The notes under the pieces were generated by a model. That model was not told the origin of the DNA, did no database searches, and saw only the letters and a list, made by a program, of their open reading frames with translations. A program made the position numbers and the translations under genes. DNA of 64,000 nucleotides from Beta vulgaris subsp. vulgaris (lineage: Eukaryota; Streptophyta; Magnoliopsida; Caryophyllales; Amaranthaceae), in assembly GCF_026745355.1 (NCBI RefSeq), contig NC_079209.1, positions 3,169,795 through 3,233,794 of the forward strand. Direction: 5' to 3'. Below are positions 41,115-53,423 of the stretch, piece after piece. Within the stretch, counting starts at the first letter, position 1. Each line of letters opens with the position of its first letter.

Positions 41115-42880
41115 GAGGCTTCGTTTGGTTGGATGTAAAATATTTTAGATGAAAAACCCAATTGTGAAGCTAATTAATCTTAAAAAGTTATGAAAAAGAG
41201 AAAAATAGAAGGGGAAGGGAGAGGATGGATAAGAGGAGAGTAAAAGGTTGCTAAGGAGAAGGGAGAAAAATGTACTTTCCCTTCTTTTCTAAAGGAATAA
41301 AATAATTTCCACCTATAGCTACTTTCATAGAAAACTTGTTTTACACCCCTTAGCATACCAAACAACGAAAAATGAGCGGAAAAGTGATAAGTCATATTTA
41401 TTTATAGTTTTTAGGTGCATTTTAGAGCATTTAGTTTCATATTTAGGTTCATTGTTGCATTATATTCTTAAGTTATGCTTTTCTATTCCTATTAGGTATG
41501 TTTTCTTGTTTTTGATGAATTTCAGGTATTGAAGACTTATTTGGAGTATGATTAGCTAAGCTTAAGGATTAGGAGCACTTGGAAAGAAGTTACAATGCAT
41601 AAGGATCGTATGGATATGTCATAGTACGAGTTTGAGCAAAAACGAAGCGGAAAATCATTAGAAGAAATATGAAAAAGAGTTACGTCTACTCTTCTGATCA
41701 TAACTTTTAATGTGATTCTTAGAATCGAGTAATTCTACCAGATTTGGAAACTAGACTTGAAGATCTTTCCAACGATAGGTGGTACGCCCCAAGGAGACTT
41801 CTAGTCAAGGAGTTATGCCTTTCGGAAGATTGCACTGTTTCTGCTGGAATCTGTCACGTGTACGCGCAGATCACTAATCCGCCTATTAATGATTTATTTA
41901 AGACTTTCCTTATCTTGTAAATTACTAACCAAGTCATATTAGGTTATTGAATATTTATTTAGATAGGTTTTCATTCTTTCTCTCTTCTCCCCCTCTCACG
42001 TTATTTTCTAGGTTTAGGTTTTAGTTTTCTCCCTCTCTTTCTCTCTAGTTTTTAGTATAAACCCTAGTTTTTATTCTTTTTCATTAATTCATGAGTTTCA
42101 TTAGTTTCTTTCATTAATTTTTTTACTTATGTTTTCTTTTATAGTTTTAGATTTCATTATTTATCTCATGATAGAGTAGTTTCTTTTATCTATGGTTAAG
42201 TTAAACCCTAATATGATTTAATTCATGATTGTTTCTTTAAATTCTCATATTAATTCTTAATTGTTCTTGCTTAATTTATTGTGCATATTTCAATACTAGA
42301 TTAGGGATAACTAGTATTGTTATGATTCCATTGTCTTGATCACAACGGGAGTTGAATTTTGACGGATTTGAGTATTTCAATTAAGGACATGAAGTTCTCC
42401 ACGGGAGTAGGTAGAATGGATTGTTAGGAAGTTAAAGTGTTGTGTTTAATGTCTTTAATTTGCATTATTCCACGGGAGTAGGATTGAATGCATATTAGAG
42501 AAGCCATAGATACTTGGGAGAGGTTTATGGTACTTTATAGGGTGTACTTTTCCTTGTGAACATTTAATTTATCAGTTTGGGGTAGAAATTATTTTGTATT
42601 ATTTCGTGCTAGTGGGGATACTTAACCGTAGAGTCTTTTATTTATATATTGATTAGTATAGTTTTCGACGATCATTGTTATTAATCTCCTTTAGTTTTAC
42701 CATTATTTAAGGACTAATCATAGAATAACTTTCTCTCTGTGGGATCGACTCTGACTTACCCTACTACATAGTTAGGAGGATTAGTTAGGTTATTTATTTT
42801 TGTTAGGTGCGCGACACGCCTACCAAAAAGGAAAACTAATTTTCATGAAAAATATTTTACACCCTACCAAATGGAGCCTG
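41115..42880. mobile_element. TIR element interrupted by a solo LTR
   Basis: The left end GAGGCTTCGTTTGGTTGG, followed by ATGTAAAATATTTT, is mirrored at the right by AAAATATTTTACACC and CTACCAAATGGAGCCTG. These form inverted repeats of about 30 bases. With the LTR and its duplication removed the element would be about 320 bp, so it is a MITE. I cannot define a clean target duplication, hence superfamily (Tourist-like or hAT) is open. Confidence 0.6.
41385..42825 (+). mobile_element. Solo LTR, Ty3/gypsy type, with 5-bp TSD
   Basis: The 1441-bp unit starts TGATAAGTCATATTT and ends GCGACACGCCTACCA (TG...CA termini). A perfect 5-bp duplication AAAAG flanks it (41380-41384, 42826-42830). The 3' part has GTGGGATCGACTCTGACTT, a phrase common near the 3' end of plant Athila/Tat-type LTRs. 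The interior has GTGTACGCGCAGATCAC and CACGGGAGTAGG (twice). There is no gag-pol and no second LTR, so it is the product of unequal LTR recombination. A diverged inverted partial copy lies at 60600-61205. Confidence 0.85.
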
Positions 42881-43104
42881 AATCCAACTGAACTGAAAAT
42901 AAGATGAAGAGAACAGACTAGAAATAACAATCGTATCTATATGATAATATTTAGAGTCATAACAAATTTTCGGTACACAATAAGGTATTATAAACTCGTC
43001 AATTCAAGTTTTTTCTTTTTAAATCTTTTGGAGACTTACATTTTCGGGTGTTTTGCATCAAAAGAAAAATCTTAAACTACATAGGTACAGACATATAATA
43101 ACTA

Positions 43105-43260
43105 CAGATGGCAATGGGTAGGATCTGGACAGGGTCATATAGGATCCAAATTCATATCTGTTTTTTAGGCAAGGATCCAGATCCTATCCAGATCCATTGG
43201 ATAATAAGAATGAGGATACATATCCAGATCCGTATGGATCCTCGGATCCGGGTCTTAAAT
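43105..43260. mobile_element. Left-end fragment of the hAT-like family seen at 2847-3527
   Basis: It reads AGATGGCAATGGGTAGG, CTGGACAGGGTCATATAGG and AAGGATCCAGATCCTATCC in the same order as the start of the element at 2847. The complementary right end is not found downstream, where LTR-like sequence takes over. It is probably truncated. Confidence 0.65.
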
Positions 43261-43299
43261 GGGTCCAAAACGAACTATATATTATAGGTTCTCTAATTA

Positions 43300-44290
43300 G
43301 AGGAGGACATCTATTACTCACTTTTCAATATCACTTTATTTTTCCTCTCTAGTTTTCTCTCTAGATTTATGCCTTAGTTTGTTTTCTATTGCTACTTCGG
43401 AGATTCAAGATTCAAGCTTTCATATTCATCTTCAATTCAATCAAGTTTTATTCTCTTCTCTTCTCTTTATTATATTTTAATAATGTTTTCCATTACGTTT
43501 ATTGCTTTTATTGTCATGATTAGTGAGTAGTTTTATGATTGGTTGATCCCTAGTATGGATTGATAATGTAAATTCTTCTCTAATTCCCATGTTATTGAAT
43601 TATGTGTTTAGAGTTTGATAAGATTGTTGTTATTGTTAATTTTGCATCTTGATATAGCCCTAGTTTTATATTATCAATGAAAGTTGGAGTTGAGATTAGG
43701 AATATTTATTTGATGTTAAATTGTTATTTTATTAATTGAGCTCGTCAATGAAAGTTGGGTCTTAATTTAGATAATCTTGTTATTGATTTGAATCCTCCCA
43801 CGAAAATATATAGGTGAGAACTAGAATTGGGAATTATTTTACATTGGTTATTAATGCTTCTAATTATGTATGTAAGCCATAAAGATAGGAGACAAACTTG
43901 TTAGTTAGGCCTTTTGCTATCACGAAAGCGAGCTTTATATTGAGGAATGATCGAGTATTTAGTTTCGGTTCGGAATTGTCCTTTATTACTGAGTCATAAG
44001 GGAATGCCAATCTCGCCTAAGCTATAATTGAATAATTGGGATCTGAGTCGTGTTTTGATCAATTCATATTAGTGGTGATACTTTAATCTAGTGTTTTAAT
44101 CATCATATTCATATAGTTTGCCCTATATCGTCATTAGTTTAGCCTTTAGTTTATAGACTATTCTTCATATATTTGGATTGTGTGACTATTTCGTAATCTA
44201 AAATCGAGTAGTGTTTAATCTTGCATCTCCCCGAGTTCAACCTGTATATGCTACAACACCGTACACTTGCGGTATTAAAATAAAACCCTA
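43300..44290 (+). mobile_element. Second LTR-like segment
   Basis: Layout resembles the 3' two thirds of the solo LTR: a T/C-rich leader (TCTCTAGTTTTCTCTCTAG), a block with TTAGTGGTGATACTTTAATC, CATATAGTTTGCCCTATATCG, then TCTCCCCGAGTTCAACCTG and GTACACTTGCGGTATTA at the end. The last phrases are typical of gypsy LTR 3' regions. Neither terminus nor a duplication can be fixed and no internal coding region is present. Confidence 0.5.
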
Positions 44291-45629
44291 ACGATTATTA
44301 ATGTTGGTGGTGTAGCCGAATGGGTTGGTGTTTCTAGCGACGATGATTACTCTCTTTGTTTTTCATCCCAACCTTCTCTACTATAAAAATATAGTTCTTT
44401 AACCCTCTAAAATGCTGCTAATATAAACTCAGAGAAGCCAAATATGCTCTTAATAACTCATTGGTGTAATAAATGAAGGTAATAATAACGGTAACAAATT
44501 CATTATATAGTTTTGTACTGAGTGTGTCATGTCAACATTCATGGTAAAATGCTTAGCTTGTCTACCTCCAATATTGAGGTTTCCTTCATAAGCTTTACCA
44601 TCCACTACCACTCTAGATGTGTTATTGAGTGAAAATGAAAATTTGTGAATAAAATCACATGATCGAGAATGAGATTTTTATATAATTTTATTGTTATTGC
44701 CACCATTTCACACCGTCTACGTACTAATTAATTGAGTTATAATAGTAGACACCACAGATCAATATCATAACATACATCTCTCAAAATATCCCATGTCTTA
44801 CTATAATTTTAGATAAAATTGTAACCTATTATTTGAAGACGAATAAAGTACTTTTTAACATCTCTATATTACTCCTACTTTAGCTACATTGCCTTATAAT
44901 AATGTACATGATTTATGTTAAAGCGACGACTCTTGGCTCTTCTAACTACCACTACCATCGTTCTTCTGCATGCTTAGACTATTATATAGTAGAACTTACA
45001 ATCTAGTAGTATTATTTTGCATCTCAGCTCTTAGTGTGCAATCATATACAAATGGCCATGTACATTCATAACTCATAAGTACTTATTAAGTTTACTTAAT
45101 GGAGACCCAATTTCAAGCCTATCTCCAACTCTTCTGGGTCCACAGAATTGTTGTTATCCCTAACAACTCCCACCAGCTATGGTCCACATGCTCCTCAATA
45201 CATAAAGGGACGATATATAAATGTCAATTTAGTCTAGTTAAAGAGTTAAATTACGGGCATATTTTTCACCTATGCTCGGAACTTTTTTTTTTTTTCTGGT
45301 TTAGACTTTAGATAAATTCCTCTATCAGAAAAATAGAATAAAATAGTGTCTTACTCGAAAATAAGTGGATGGTATTGTTAAATTATATCTAGATTATTGC
45401 AACATGAAATTGTTTTTTTTTTTTTTTTTTTGCATGATTCGTCAATTTTTTCACATATATATCGACAAAAAGAGTTGAGTCATATATAATGTGTTGCGCA
45501 CATGAATTTTTCTGTATGAAAAAAGACTAAAAAAAGAATATATTATTAGTTTGGGGAACTACGTTTCGTCTTGTAAATAGTCAATAACTCAATACTACCT
45601 AAAAATGGTAATCAATAGAAATATAGATT
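44291..45629. other. AT-rich intergenic DNA
   Basis: No gene or intact transposon is recognised. Long T runs occur at about 45280-45297 and 45412-45431. Short open frames lack domains. Confidence 0.6.
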
Positions 45630-48500
45630 TTCATGGGCCTTGATTTTAAGAAACTATGAGAATCCCAAGAAACAGAACTAACATAACCCTTTTCTCATAC
45701 TGAAATAGATGATGCAATGGCTCGTGCAATCCCTCGAAATCACCGGGACCAGACGGATTTAACTTCCACTTCATAAAATCCTCATGGCACCTCATCAAAG
45801 ATGAAATATACTCCATAATTCGTGAATTTTGGAGTTCGGGCAAACTCCCAAAAGGGAGTAATGTTGCATACATTGCATTAATAGCCAAAATTGAAAATCC
45901 TTGCGGCTTTAAGGATTATAGACCGATAGTATGGTCGGTAGGATCTACAAGATAATTGCAAAACTCTTGTCTAGAAGATTGAAGAGAGTTATGGGCGACT
46001 TGGTGAGTGCTCACCAATCATCTTTCATTGAGGGGAGACAAATTTTGGATAGTATTCTAATTGCAGGAGAACTCATTGATTCCTGTAAAAGATCAAAAAG
46101 AGAGGCAATTATACTCTAATTGGACTTTCATAAAGCGTTCGATAGCGTCTCATGTCCTTCTTGGATTGGACTTTATCTCAGATGGGTTTTCTAATGGTAT
46201 GGCGGAACTGGATTCCTCTTGTGTTTCTTCTATAGCAGCATCAATACTGTTAAATGGAACTCCGTCACCTCCATTTAAACTGCAAAGGGTCTCAGGCAAG
46301 GAGACCCTTTATCACCCCTTCTCTTTGTTCTAGTATGAGAAGTCTTGAATCTGCTTATCAAAAAAGCACCGGGTCTGAATTTTTGGAAGGGTGTGGAAGT
46401 CTGTAAGAACGGCCCTTCTATGACCCATCTTCAGTTCGCAGACGACACAATTATTTTTACCCCTCAGAATCTGGATCATCTTCTAAATGTTAAAAAAAAA
46501 CCTCATTCTCTTTCAATTGGCTTTTGGGCTTCAAGTCAATTTCCACAAAAGTGAGATTCTAGGCATTAACACCCTTGAAAATTGGCTACGAAAGGCAGCA
46601 AGATCTCTTCACTCTAAGGTGGGTTCTTTCCCTCTTACGTACCTTGGACTCCCTTTAGGGAGTAATATATCTCGCTTGACAGCATGGGATCCTCTGATTG
46701 AAAGAACGGGTAGAAAACTTGCGTCTTGGAAAGGTAAACTGCTCTCTATAGGAGGCAGATTAACCTTAATAAAATCATCACTCTCAAACTTATCCATTTA
46801 TTTCATGTCTCTTTATACAATAATACCGCAAGGCGTAATTGACAAAATAACAAGCATCCAAAGAAAATTTCTTTGGAGTGGTGATATGGACAAAAGGGCC
46901 TTTGCGCTTGTTAAATGGGAATGGACTCAACTTCCCAAGAATCTGGGGGTCTCAATATTGGAAATATGTTCATGAGATACTTAGGACTATTGTTTAAATG
47001 GGTATGGAGGTTCTTTAAAGAACCTTGCTCACTGTGGAAGACCATAATACAAGCAAAGTACAAATACGATTCTGCCTTTCGCATGTCAGACATTGCTCCA
47101 ATAAGGCATGGTGGTCCATGGAAATCTATTTGTAATCACATCGTGAAGAACCAAGGTGCTAAAGAGATGTTAATCTCTGGATGAAAGAAAAAATTAGGAA
47201 ACGCCAGAGATACTTTTTTCTGGCATGACATCTGGCTAAATAATCTCATTCTTAAGAAAAAGTTTCCAGGGCTGTATCTAATCTCAGATAATCCATTAAC
47301 CCTTGTTGCTTCAATGGGCTCGTGGGAAAGGTTTGGTCCCTTATTGTATTGAAATTTTTTCCTGGCTGGCAATTATGGAAAAAATAAATACTAAACAGAA
47401 GTTGGACTCCTTGAACATCATCCCTCAATCTGAAATCACATGCTCTCTGTGCAATCTCTTCCCAGAAAATGCCTCTCACCTTCTTCTCCACTGTCATTTT
47501 GCTAGTTCCATATGGAACTGGTGGTGCGAAACATGGAGCATCTTATGGGTTTGGCCCATCTCCCTTGAACAGGCTTTAGAGCAATGGATCTTCCCTACAA
47601 GGAATAAATTCTTCAAAAAGGTTTGGAGTGTCATATTCCTTGTAATCAGCATGTGGTCTCTTTGGAAGGAGAGAAATGAAAGAGTGAAACCTGCAAGCTC
47701 AATTCGAGAAGTTAAAATCCTTATATTGCTTTGCTTGTGCTGGTGGATTGAAGGTTGGCAAGAACCTTTCACATATTCCCCAGAGGAAGTATTACGAAAC
47801 TCGAAATGTTTGAAACGGCAAGAAGAAACCTCAGCAGTGAGACATAGTAAAAAAAAAATCCATACCTTTGAAAGGTAATCAACATCCGAGTTTGAGTTGG
47901 TGGGTTCGATCCTCAATCAACCCAAGCAATTGTGGTTTTGTAATCGGTGGAATTCTCATATCAGAACAAGGAGAATGTCACTGTTGTTTCTCTTGCCCCA
48001 TTCCTCCCATGGATAGTAATGAAGCCTGAGTTTTAGTTATTCACAGAGCTATTCAGATCTCAATCAATAATCCTAGTTTCAACTCTCGCCTTCTGAAAAT
48101 TGAAACAGACTCAAGCGCTGCAGTTAATTGGTGCTCTCAACAATATGGAGGTCCTCATAATCTAACCTTCATCCTGAATTTTATAAGATCGACTTCAACA
48201 AGAAAATTGCAAGTAGCCATATCTCATAACAGCATCAACTCTCTCATGGTCTCAAGAATGTTGGCTGAGAAAAACGTTCACAGAAGCTCAGATTTAGTCA
48301 CATGGATGTAATCTCTTTTCATTTTCCTGCCTTATGAGACTTTGAGGCTCTTCTCCTATTTGAGACTTGAGTCAAATAGTCTGAAAGCCCTTATTGTACT
48401 GTTTAGCCCTCCCATTCCCAACTTGACTTGCTCTCAGGTTGGCCCTTCAGCCTTGGGTCAAGTTGATATAACTGCTGAAGCTTATATATAAAAAAAACCT
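45630..48500 (+). mobile_element. L1-type LINE pol relic (RT, zinc knuckle, RNase H)
   Basis: Fragments in all three frames follow the order of a plant L1 second ORF. They are a FKKL/TEIDDAMARAI lead-in near 45650-45740 and an N-terminal RT block ending YRPI near 45920. Then come the [12 protein letters not shown] block 46022-46055, LDFHKAFDSVSW 46120-46155 (palm motif A region), LRQGDPLSPL 46285-46315, and FADDTIIF 46434-46460 (YADD-type catalytic motif). A thumb and connection region with YLGLPLGSNISRL lies near 46640-46690. A zinc knuckle CSLCNLFPENASHLLLHC sits at 47440-47495, and RNase H pieces (LKIETDSSAAVNWC near 48095-48135) end at a stop near 48310. It is broken by frameshifts and stops. 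A short A run near 48490 marks the 3' end. The endonuclease and ORF1 are missing, so it is 5' truncated. Confidence 0.88.
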
Positions 48501-48844
48501 CTCCCAACAATTATATTTGAGAAAATAACATATGTTTGGATATACTTGGTACGTGATAGAATCACATTTCTAGTATAGTGTCATCGTACCCCCTTGGCCC
48601 CTTAGTCCACAATCCACACAAGGGTTAGGGCAATAACTTTTCTATATATTTGGAGTTTGGAACGGTGTATTGTACATGTTGTTACATTGTTTTTAATTTT
48701 GGTGATGAGAATATGACTATTGGCTATTTATAGATAGTGTATGATTAATAATTACCATAATTCCTCTTATAATTTTGGTGGAATACATATAGGCTCTTTT
48801 CTCCTGAACTTATAATTATATTATATCCCCGTCTTATTATAATT
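48501..48844. other. AT-rich spacer
   Basis: Nothing recognisable lies between the LINE tail and the SINE. Confidence 0.6.
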
Positions 48845-48855
48845 TTACATTAAGT

Positions 48856-48972
48856 TTTGGCCTAGTGGTTAAGATTGAAGTGTTGTGATTGATAGGTCAC
48901 AGGTTCGAATCCTCCCTCCCCTTCTTTGTACTTTGTATTGTCTTTGTGGCTCATATGGATCGAAAAAAAAAA
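48856..48972 (+). mobile_element. tRNA-derived SINE with 11-bp TSD
   Basis: The 117-bp body carries an A box (CCTAGTGGTTAAG) and a consensus B box (GGTTCGAATCC), then a T-rich region and a 3' A run. It is bounded by a perfect 11-bp direct repeat TTACATTAAGT (48845-48855, 48973-48983). The perfect duplication and intact internal promoter suggest a fairly young insertion. It is not a tRNA gene: the acceptor and anticodon arms do not fold. Confidence 0.85.
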
Positions 48973-48983
48973 TTACATTAAGT

Positions 48984-49517
48984 ATGTGGTTTTCAAATTG
49001 TCTCAATAATGTTATTATCGTTATCATTCAATATACTCTTTTTAAGTAAGATGTTCGGTATATTTTAAAGTCATTTTAAAATTTAAAACTAGGTGAATTA
49101 GTCAATGTTATCGATAACATCTATGTCAATAACATAAAATTTGAATCAATAATTGAGATTTATTTGATTAGTAATTTGTTTTTAATGTACCATCCAGGCA
49201 TCCATCTACGGTCCACCGTCGGACGCTAACTAACCATATAAAAGAGAATCTAGTGCTTAGCCTGCCCAACAAACTAAGAGCACCCATCATTGAGGGAGAG
49301 ATGGGACAGAGGGACTCTTGTCTGGTCTTTCGGGCCCCCCTATTTTTTTCCAATGTGGTTAGCCTTTGATGGGTGTAGTTGTACTCATTGGACTTTGATT
49401 CCATTGGTCCCCAAATCGATCTATAATTTATGATCCATACTAGTACACTATTATCTTTGTAAAAAAGAAAATGAAACAAATTATACATCTCTTTGCACAA
49501 AATAAGTATATTATATA
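48984..49517. other. Spacer with a possible small TIR element
   Basis: Around 49276-49380, AGAGCACCCATCATTGAGG and the complement of CCTTTGATGGGTGTAGTTGT form a short inverted repeat about 100 bp apart, which may be a small MITE. The enclosed GGGACTCTTGTC and GGGCCCCCC stretch is unusually GC-rich. No gene is seen. Confidence 0.35.
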
Positions 49518-50038
49518 TCTCTATTATATAAGCCAAGAGAGGAGGTGTGGTGTCCTCTTTTGAAGTGACTAAAATACCCTTAATGATCTAATTAATGGAA
49601 AGAAAAAAATTACAAAAACAAATCATTTAAAAATTCTCATTCCAACTTGCCATTCAAAACAAGTTTAAAATGGTATATGCATCAAATACTTCAATCAAAA
49701 ATTAAATGGACAAAATATTTATACCTTAAAAAAAAAGATGGCATACATAACGTGCACATGAAAAGTCTGAACATTTACTACCTTTGATATTCTTTAATTC
49801 AGTTAAACCAACTCATTATTTTTGTTTTTTATGTTCAATATTCATTCACAAAAAATTAATGATAACAATCACTCACAACCTTTTTATTTTTTTACATTAG
49901 CGAATTAATATATCTAAATTGATCTAACTGTTGAATTTTTCACATTTAAGTTTAATCATAAATAAAGTACGAATGGAGTATCTAATAGAATAACAAATTT
50001 TGACATTAACGCATGCATCGCGTGCATATGAAGGCTAG
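49518..50038 (+). mobile_element. Short non-autonomous Helitron
   Basis: The element starts TCTCTATTATATAAGCC immediately after an A and ends AAGGCTAG immediately before a T, the A/T insertion habit of Helitrons. A hairpin-forming ATGCA-TCGCG-TGCAT lies about 10 bases before the terminal CTAG. There are no terminal inverted repeats, no duplication and no coding. Length is 521 bp. Confidence 0.75.
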
Positions 50039-51070
50039 TGTTACATAGGCCAACACACTACACATTTATTTTTCAATTGCACCATTTCGCTTTCTACCGT
50101 ATTAATCAACCAACTTTGTTAAACTCTTTTGTATTATTATATAAGAAAAAATCCATAATCAATTTTGGGGGGGGGGGGTCTTGTTATATTCGTTTCAATA
50201 CAAGGATTCCAAATATAACTTTTTATAATCTTATATGCAATCAATAAACTAAATGGTGCAATTAAAAAACTGAAGAAATATTTATGTGCAGAAAATTACA
50301 AAATACAATGATTTAGATGAAAAACTTGGGTGATATATCTTGGATAGTATTATCTCCAAGATTTTAAAACAATCAAGGTAATTATCATTCACAAAACTTA
50401 TTGATTTTAAATTTTTAAATATATGTCAAAAAAGCATTGGTACTTCATTTCACACCCGTACATGTATTAAGTACGTGTACCGTATTAATACTTAACACTA
50501 GTAGTGGCGGATTCAGAATATGTATTATTAAGTGGATTTCCAAATAAAATTACTAGTTTTTAGCGGGTTCAAACAATTAATTTTACAAGAAAATTTTCGG
50601 AAAACATTAATTATACAAGGAAAATATTCAACTTTTCTAGTTTTAAGTGAGATCAACTGACCCACTAAAATTAACATGCATCCGCCCCCTAATAACTAGT
50701 GGATACTTTGTTGTGAATATTTTTCTATCATTGAATTTGTTGGATTTTCATTTCTTTTTATTATCTTATTTGAATTTCGAGTTACAATTTAATTTTAATT
50801 TGATGGAAAATTCAATTAATTTTTTTATTTGCATTTCTTTTTATCTTACTTTGTTGTACCCATATACTTGTACTAGTAGTATAATCTTTATTTGATGTAT
50901 CCCATATAACAATTTATGCCTAACTCTTGAACGACAGGTGATAATCTAGTAACGTTGTCAATCTTAGAGGTTGTGGTATCGAGTATCACTACTTAAATAA
51001 CAGTTTGTACCTAACTCTTGCCATACCCGAATCCATTCAAATTAGAATGTCACCTATTTTAAAAGAATAA
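50039..51070. other. AT-rich intergenic DNA
   Basis: It holds a run of G residues at about 50166-50178 and no recognisable gene or transposon. GTGGCGGATTCAGAATATG near 50505 and CATGCATCCGCCCC near 50676 are weakly complementary and may be the ends of a degenerate hAT-like MITE. Confidence 0.4.
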
Positions 51071-51445
51071 GGCTCTGTTCTTTTGGATTGAGTAAGTCTG
51101 AACTAAATTGAACTTAAATGAATAAGTCCGAATTGAACTAGCCTGAACTGAATTGAGTGTTATTAATAATTACACGTAGAGTAATATTTTTATTGTCATT
51201 GATAACGATAATAATTCATAATATTAATAATAATTATAATTAATAATAATTATAATTAATAATACTAATAATATTCTTATGAATTGAGTAATATTAATAA
51301 TAGCAAGTAAAATAATAATGATATGAAGTAACAATATTATTATATTAATATAATATTTTCCTCCAAGATTGCTATTCGCAAGTCAATATATACAAAATCA
51401 ATAGCATGTTTCATGCCTAATTATAATATAACAATAATAATAATA

Positions 51446-51493
<48 letters not shown>

Positions 51494-51604
51494 CAATAAG
51501 TTGTAGTATAAACTTAATTAATTTGAACTGAATTGATCTGAACTGAACTGAACTGAAGTAAACTAAAATAAATTTCTATTTATTCAGTCCAAAAAAATAG
51601 AGCC
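51071..51604. mobile_element. Tourist-like MITE with TAA duplication
   Basis: It starts GGCTCTGTTCTTTTGG and ends CCAAAAAAATAGAGCC, inverted repeats, flanked by TAA at 51068-51070 and 51605-51607. The interior has TGAACT-type subterminal repeats at both sides and a large AAT/TAA microsatellite (about 51430-51490) that has expanded it to 534 bp. Confidence 0.82.
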
Positions 51605-53270
51605 TAACTCCTCATCAAATTGGGCTGTGTGATTCAGTAAATCCTCCAATTTCTGGAAGTTGTAGTTCATATAAATTGTATTCCTAGTAGTCTGGCTGAG
51701 ATTAACATCCTTCTCATTCTGATGAAAATTAAAGTTTTCATGGAATATATTGTTTATTGGAGAGATTCAATTTCGTAGTTAATAAAGTAACCTTAATCCT
51801 ACAAAAGTATGTAACAACTAACAATCACAAAAAGACAAAGTTACTATTCTTGCAAATGAAGTATATAACAAATTTATCAAATTGAAAGAGTAAAAGTGTA
51901 CTTATGTTCTTATGAGTATGGAAAGTTCACATTGTCTACCCCGCCTTTTTTTTTTTTTTTTTGATATATCACCTCCCCTACTTAGGTAAGTGATACATAA
52001 TAATCTAATCACTAATGTCTCAATTTTTTTTTCTTTTTCTATGTCTTATAGTAGCTTGATTATATATACTTCTCCAATTTTCTTATATTGAAATAGTATG
52101 ATTTATACACTTTCAATATTCAAATTTGACTCAATATTCTAAGTGGTGGTTTGATTATTGATATATATGAAAATTCAATTCTCATGGGAGGTTTCATTTC
52201 ATAGGAATTATTTCCTTTATGTAATTCTCAGGAAATGTTTGACATCTAAGAATTTACATTTCTCATGAATTGATGTGGAAATTTTGAATTACCAAGGAGG
52301 GAGTAGGTTAAAATATTCCCATGTTTTGTAGGAACTTCAATTTCCTAATGAATTTTCCTCCATTTTTCCCGCTTTAATTATGTCAACCAAACAACTACTC
52401 AAATCAGAAAATCATGGTTACTTAACGCGCATTTGTATTTAATAGTAAACTTTCATAAAAGAGAAATTTAATATTTAACAAAGAACAAAGAACAAAGGAT
52501 GTACTATTAACTAAAAAATATGGTCAAAGTTAAAATATAGTACATAAATAGTGTGAAAAATCATAATAATCTTACAATTTTAAGTCAACAGTCAACAATA
52601 GAAATAAAACTTTTTAACTTTATAAATATGCGGAGAAAACCAATGTAAATTTCCTTAAAATTCTCATGAAACTTCAATTTCAGTATCTTCCATATCCACT
52701 TACACAATGTGACAATGGAGTACAAAACAAGGCCAAAAGGACCATATAGTAAGAGAATATCTAATAGTTACTCTTTCTTTCAACTTAATATTATTGAGAC
52801 TATTCGTCTATTTCTCAGTTTTTGTCAAAAGGACGGATTGTGTTGTCCCTAACTCCCTTTGTTGGAGGGGGGGATTGGTGGTCCGATCCATGCGATATAT
52901 TCACACATTGACTCAATAATTATTAGTTGATCGATGAGATAAAATTTTCCTCGTTTTAAGAATTTAAGTCATTACCTATTACAGATGATTATGACGATTA
53001 TTATAAGCTATAGACTGCACATATTACTTACTTTAGTTGCTCATATCTCAGGGATCGATAGATAGATTTTCAACAGCAGCAACAACGAACTGACAACCAC
53101 TACAAAAAAAAACCTAGAGATAGTAGTCGAATGAATGAGTTTATATGAGTATGCATACTTATATGAGAAATGAAAATTAATTTTACGCGCTATAACTCTT
53201 ATGAAATAACATTGTGTTTCATAAGGTAATAAGATATTTACCTCTCTTTTGTTGAATGTATGTCCATAAC
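51605..53270. other. AT-rich intergenic DNA
   Basis: No gene is seen. A possible TIR element around 52150-52690 has CAATTCTCATGGGAGGTTTC at one side and TTCTCATGAAACTTCAATTTC at the other, enclosing several TCATGGGAATTYC-type repeats. Boundaries are unclear. Confidence 0.4.
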
Positions 53271-53420
53271 GGCCTGTTTTTTAGACTTATTTTCAGTTTA
53301 ATTTAGTTCAATTCAGTTAATTTCACATTAATTCAATTTCGTTTCTCTCTGCAATTCAGTTTAGTTAATTTTAGTTCAGTTTATTTTAGTTCATTCCAGT
53401 TCAGTTCTAAAGAACAGGTC
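53271..53420. mobile_element. Small TIR element beside a Tourist-like MITE
   Basis: GGCCTGTTTTTTAGACTT at the left is complementary, with mismatches, to TTCTAAAGAACAGGTC at the right. The interior is rich in CAGTTYAGTT repeats, as in the elements at 51071, 53424 and 60287, so it belongs to the same Tourist-like group. Flanking triplets (AAC and TAA) do not match perfectly. Confidence 0.55.
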
Positions 53421-53423
53421 TAA

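Noticed and set aside
45646..45888. 80-codon minus-strand frame in the LINE region
   Set aside because: Antisense shadow of the LINE reverse-transcriptase lead-in.
48856..48972. Possible tRNA gene
   Set aside because: It has A and B boxes but no acceptor-stem pairing, plus a poly(A)-like tail and an 11-bp duplication, so it is a SINE.
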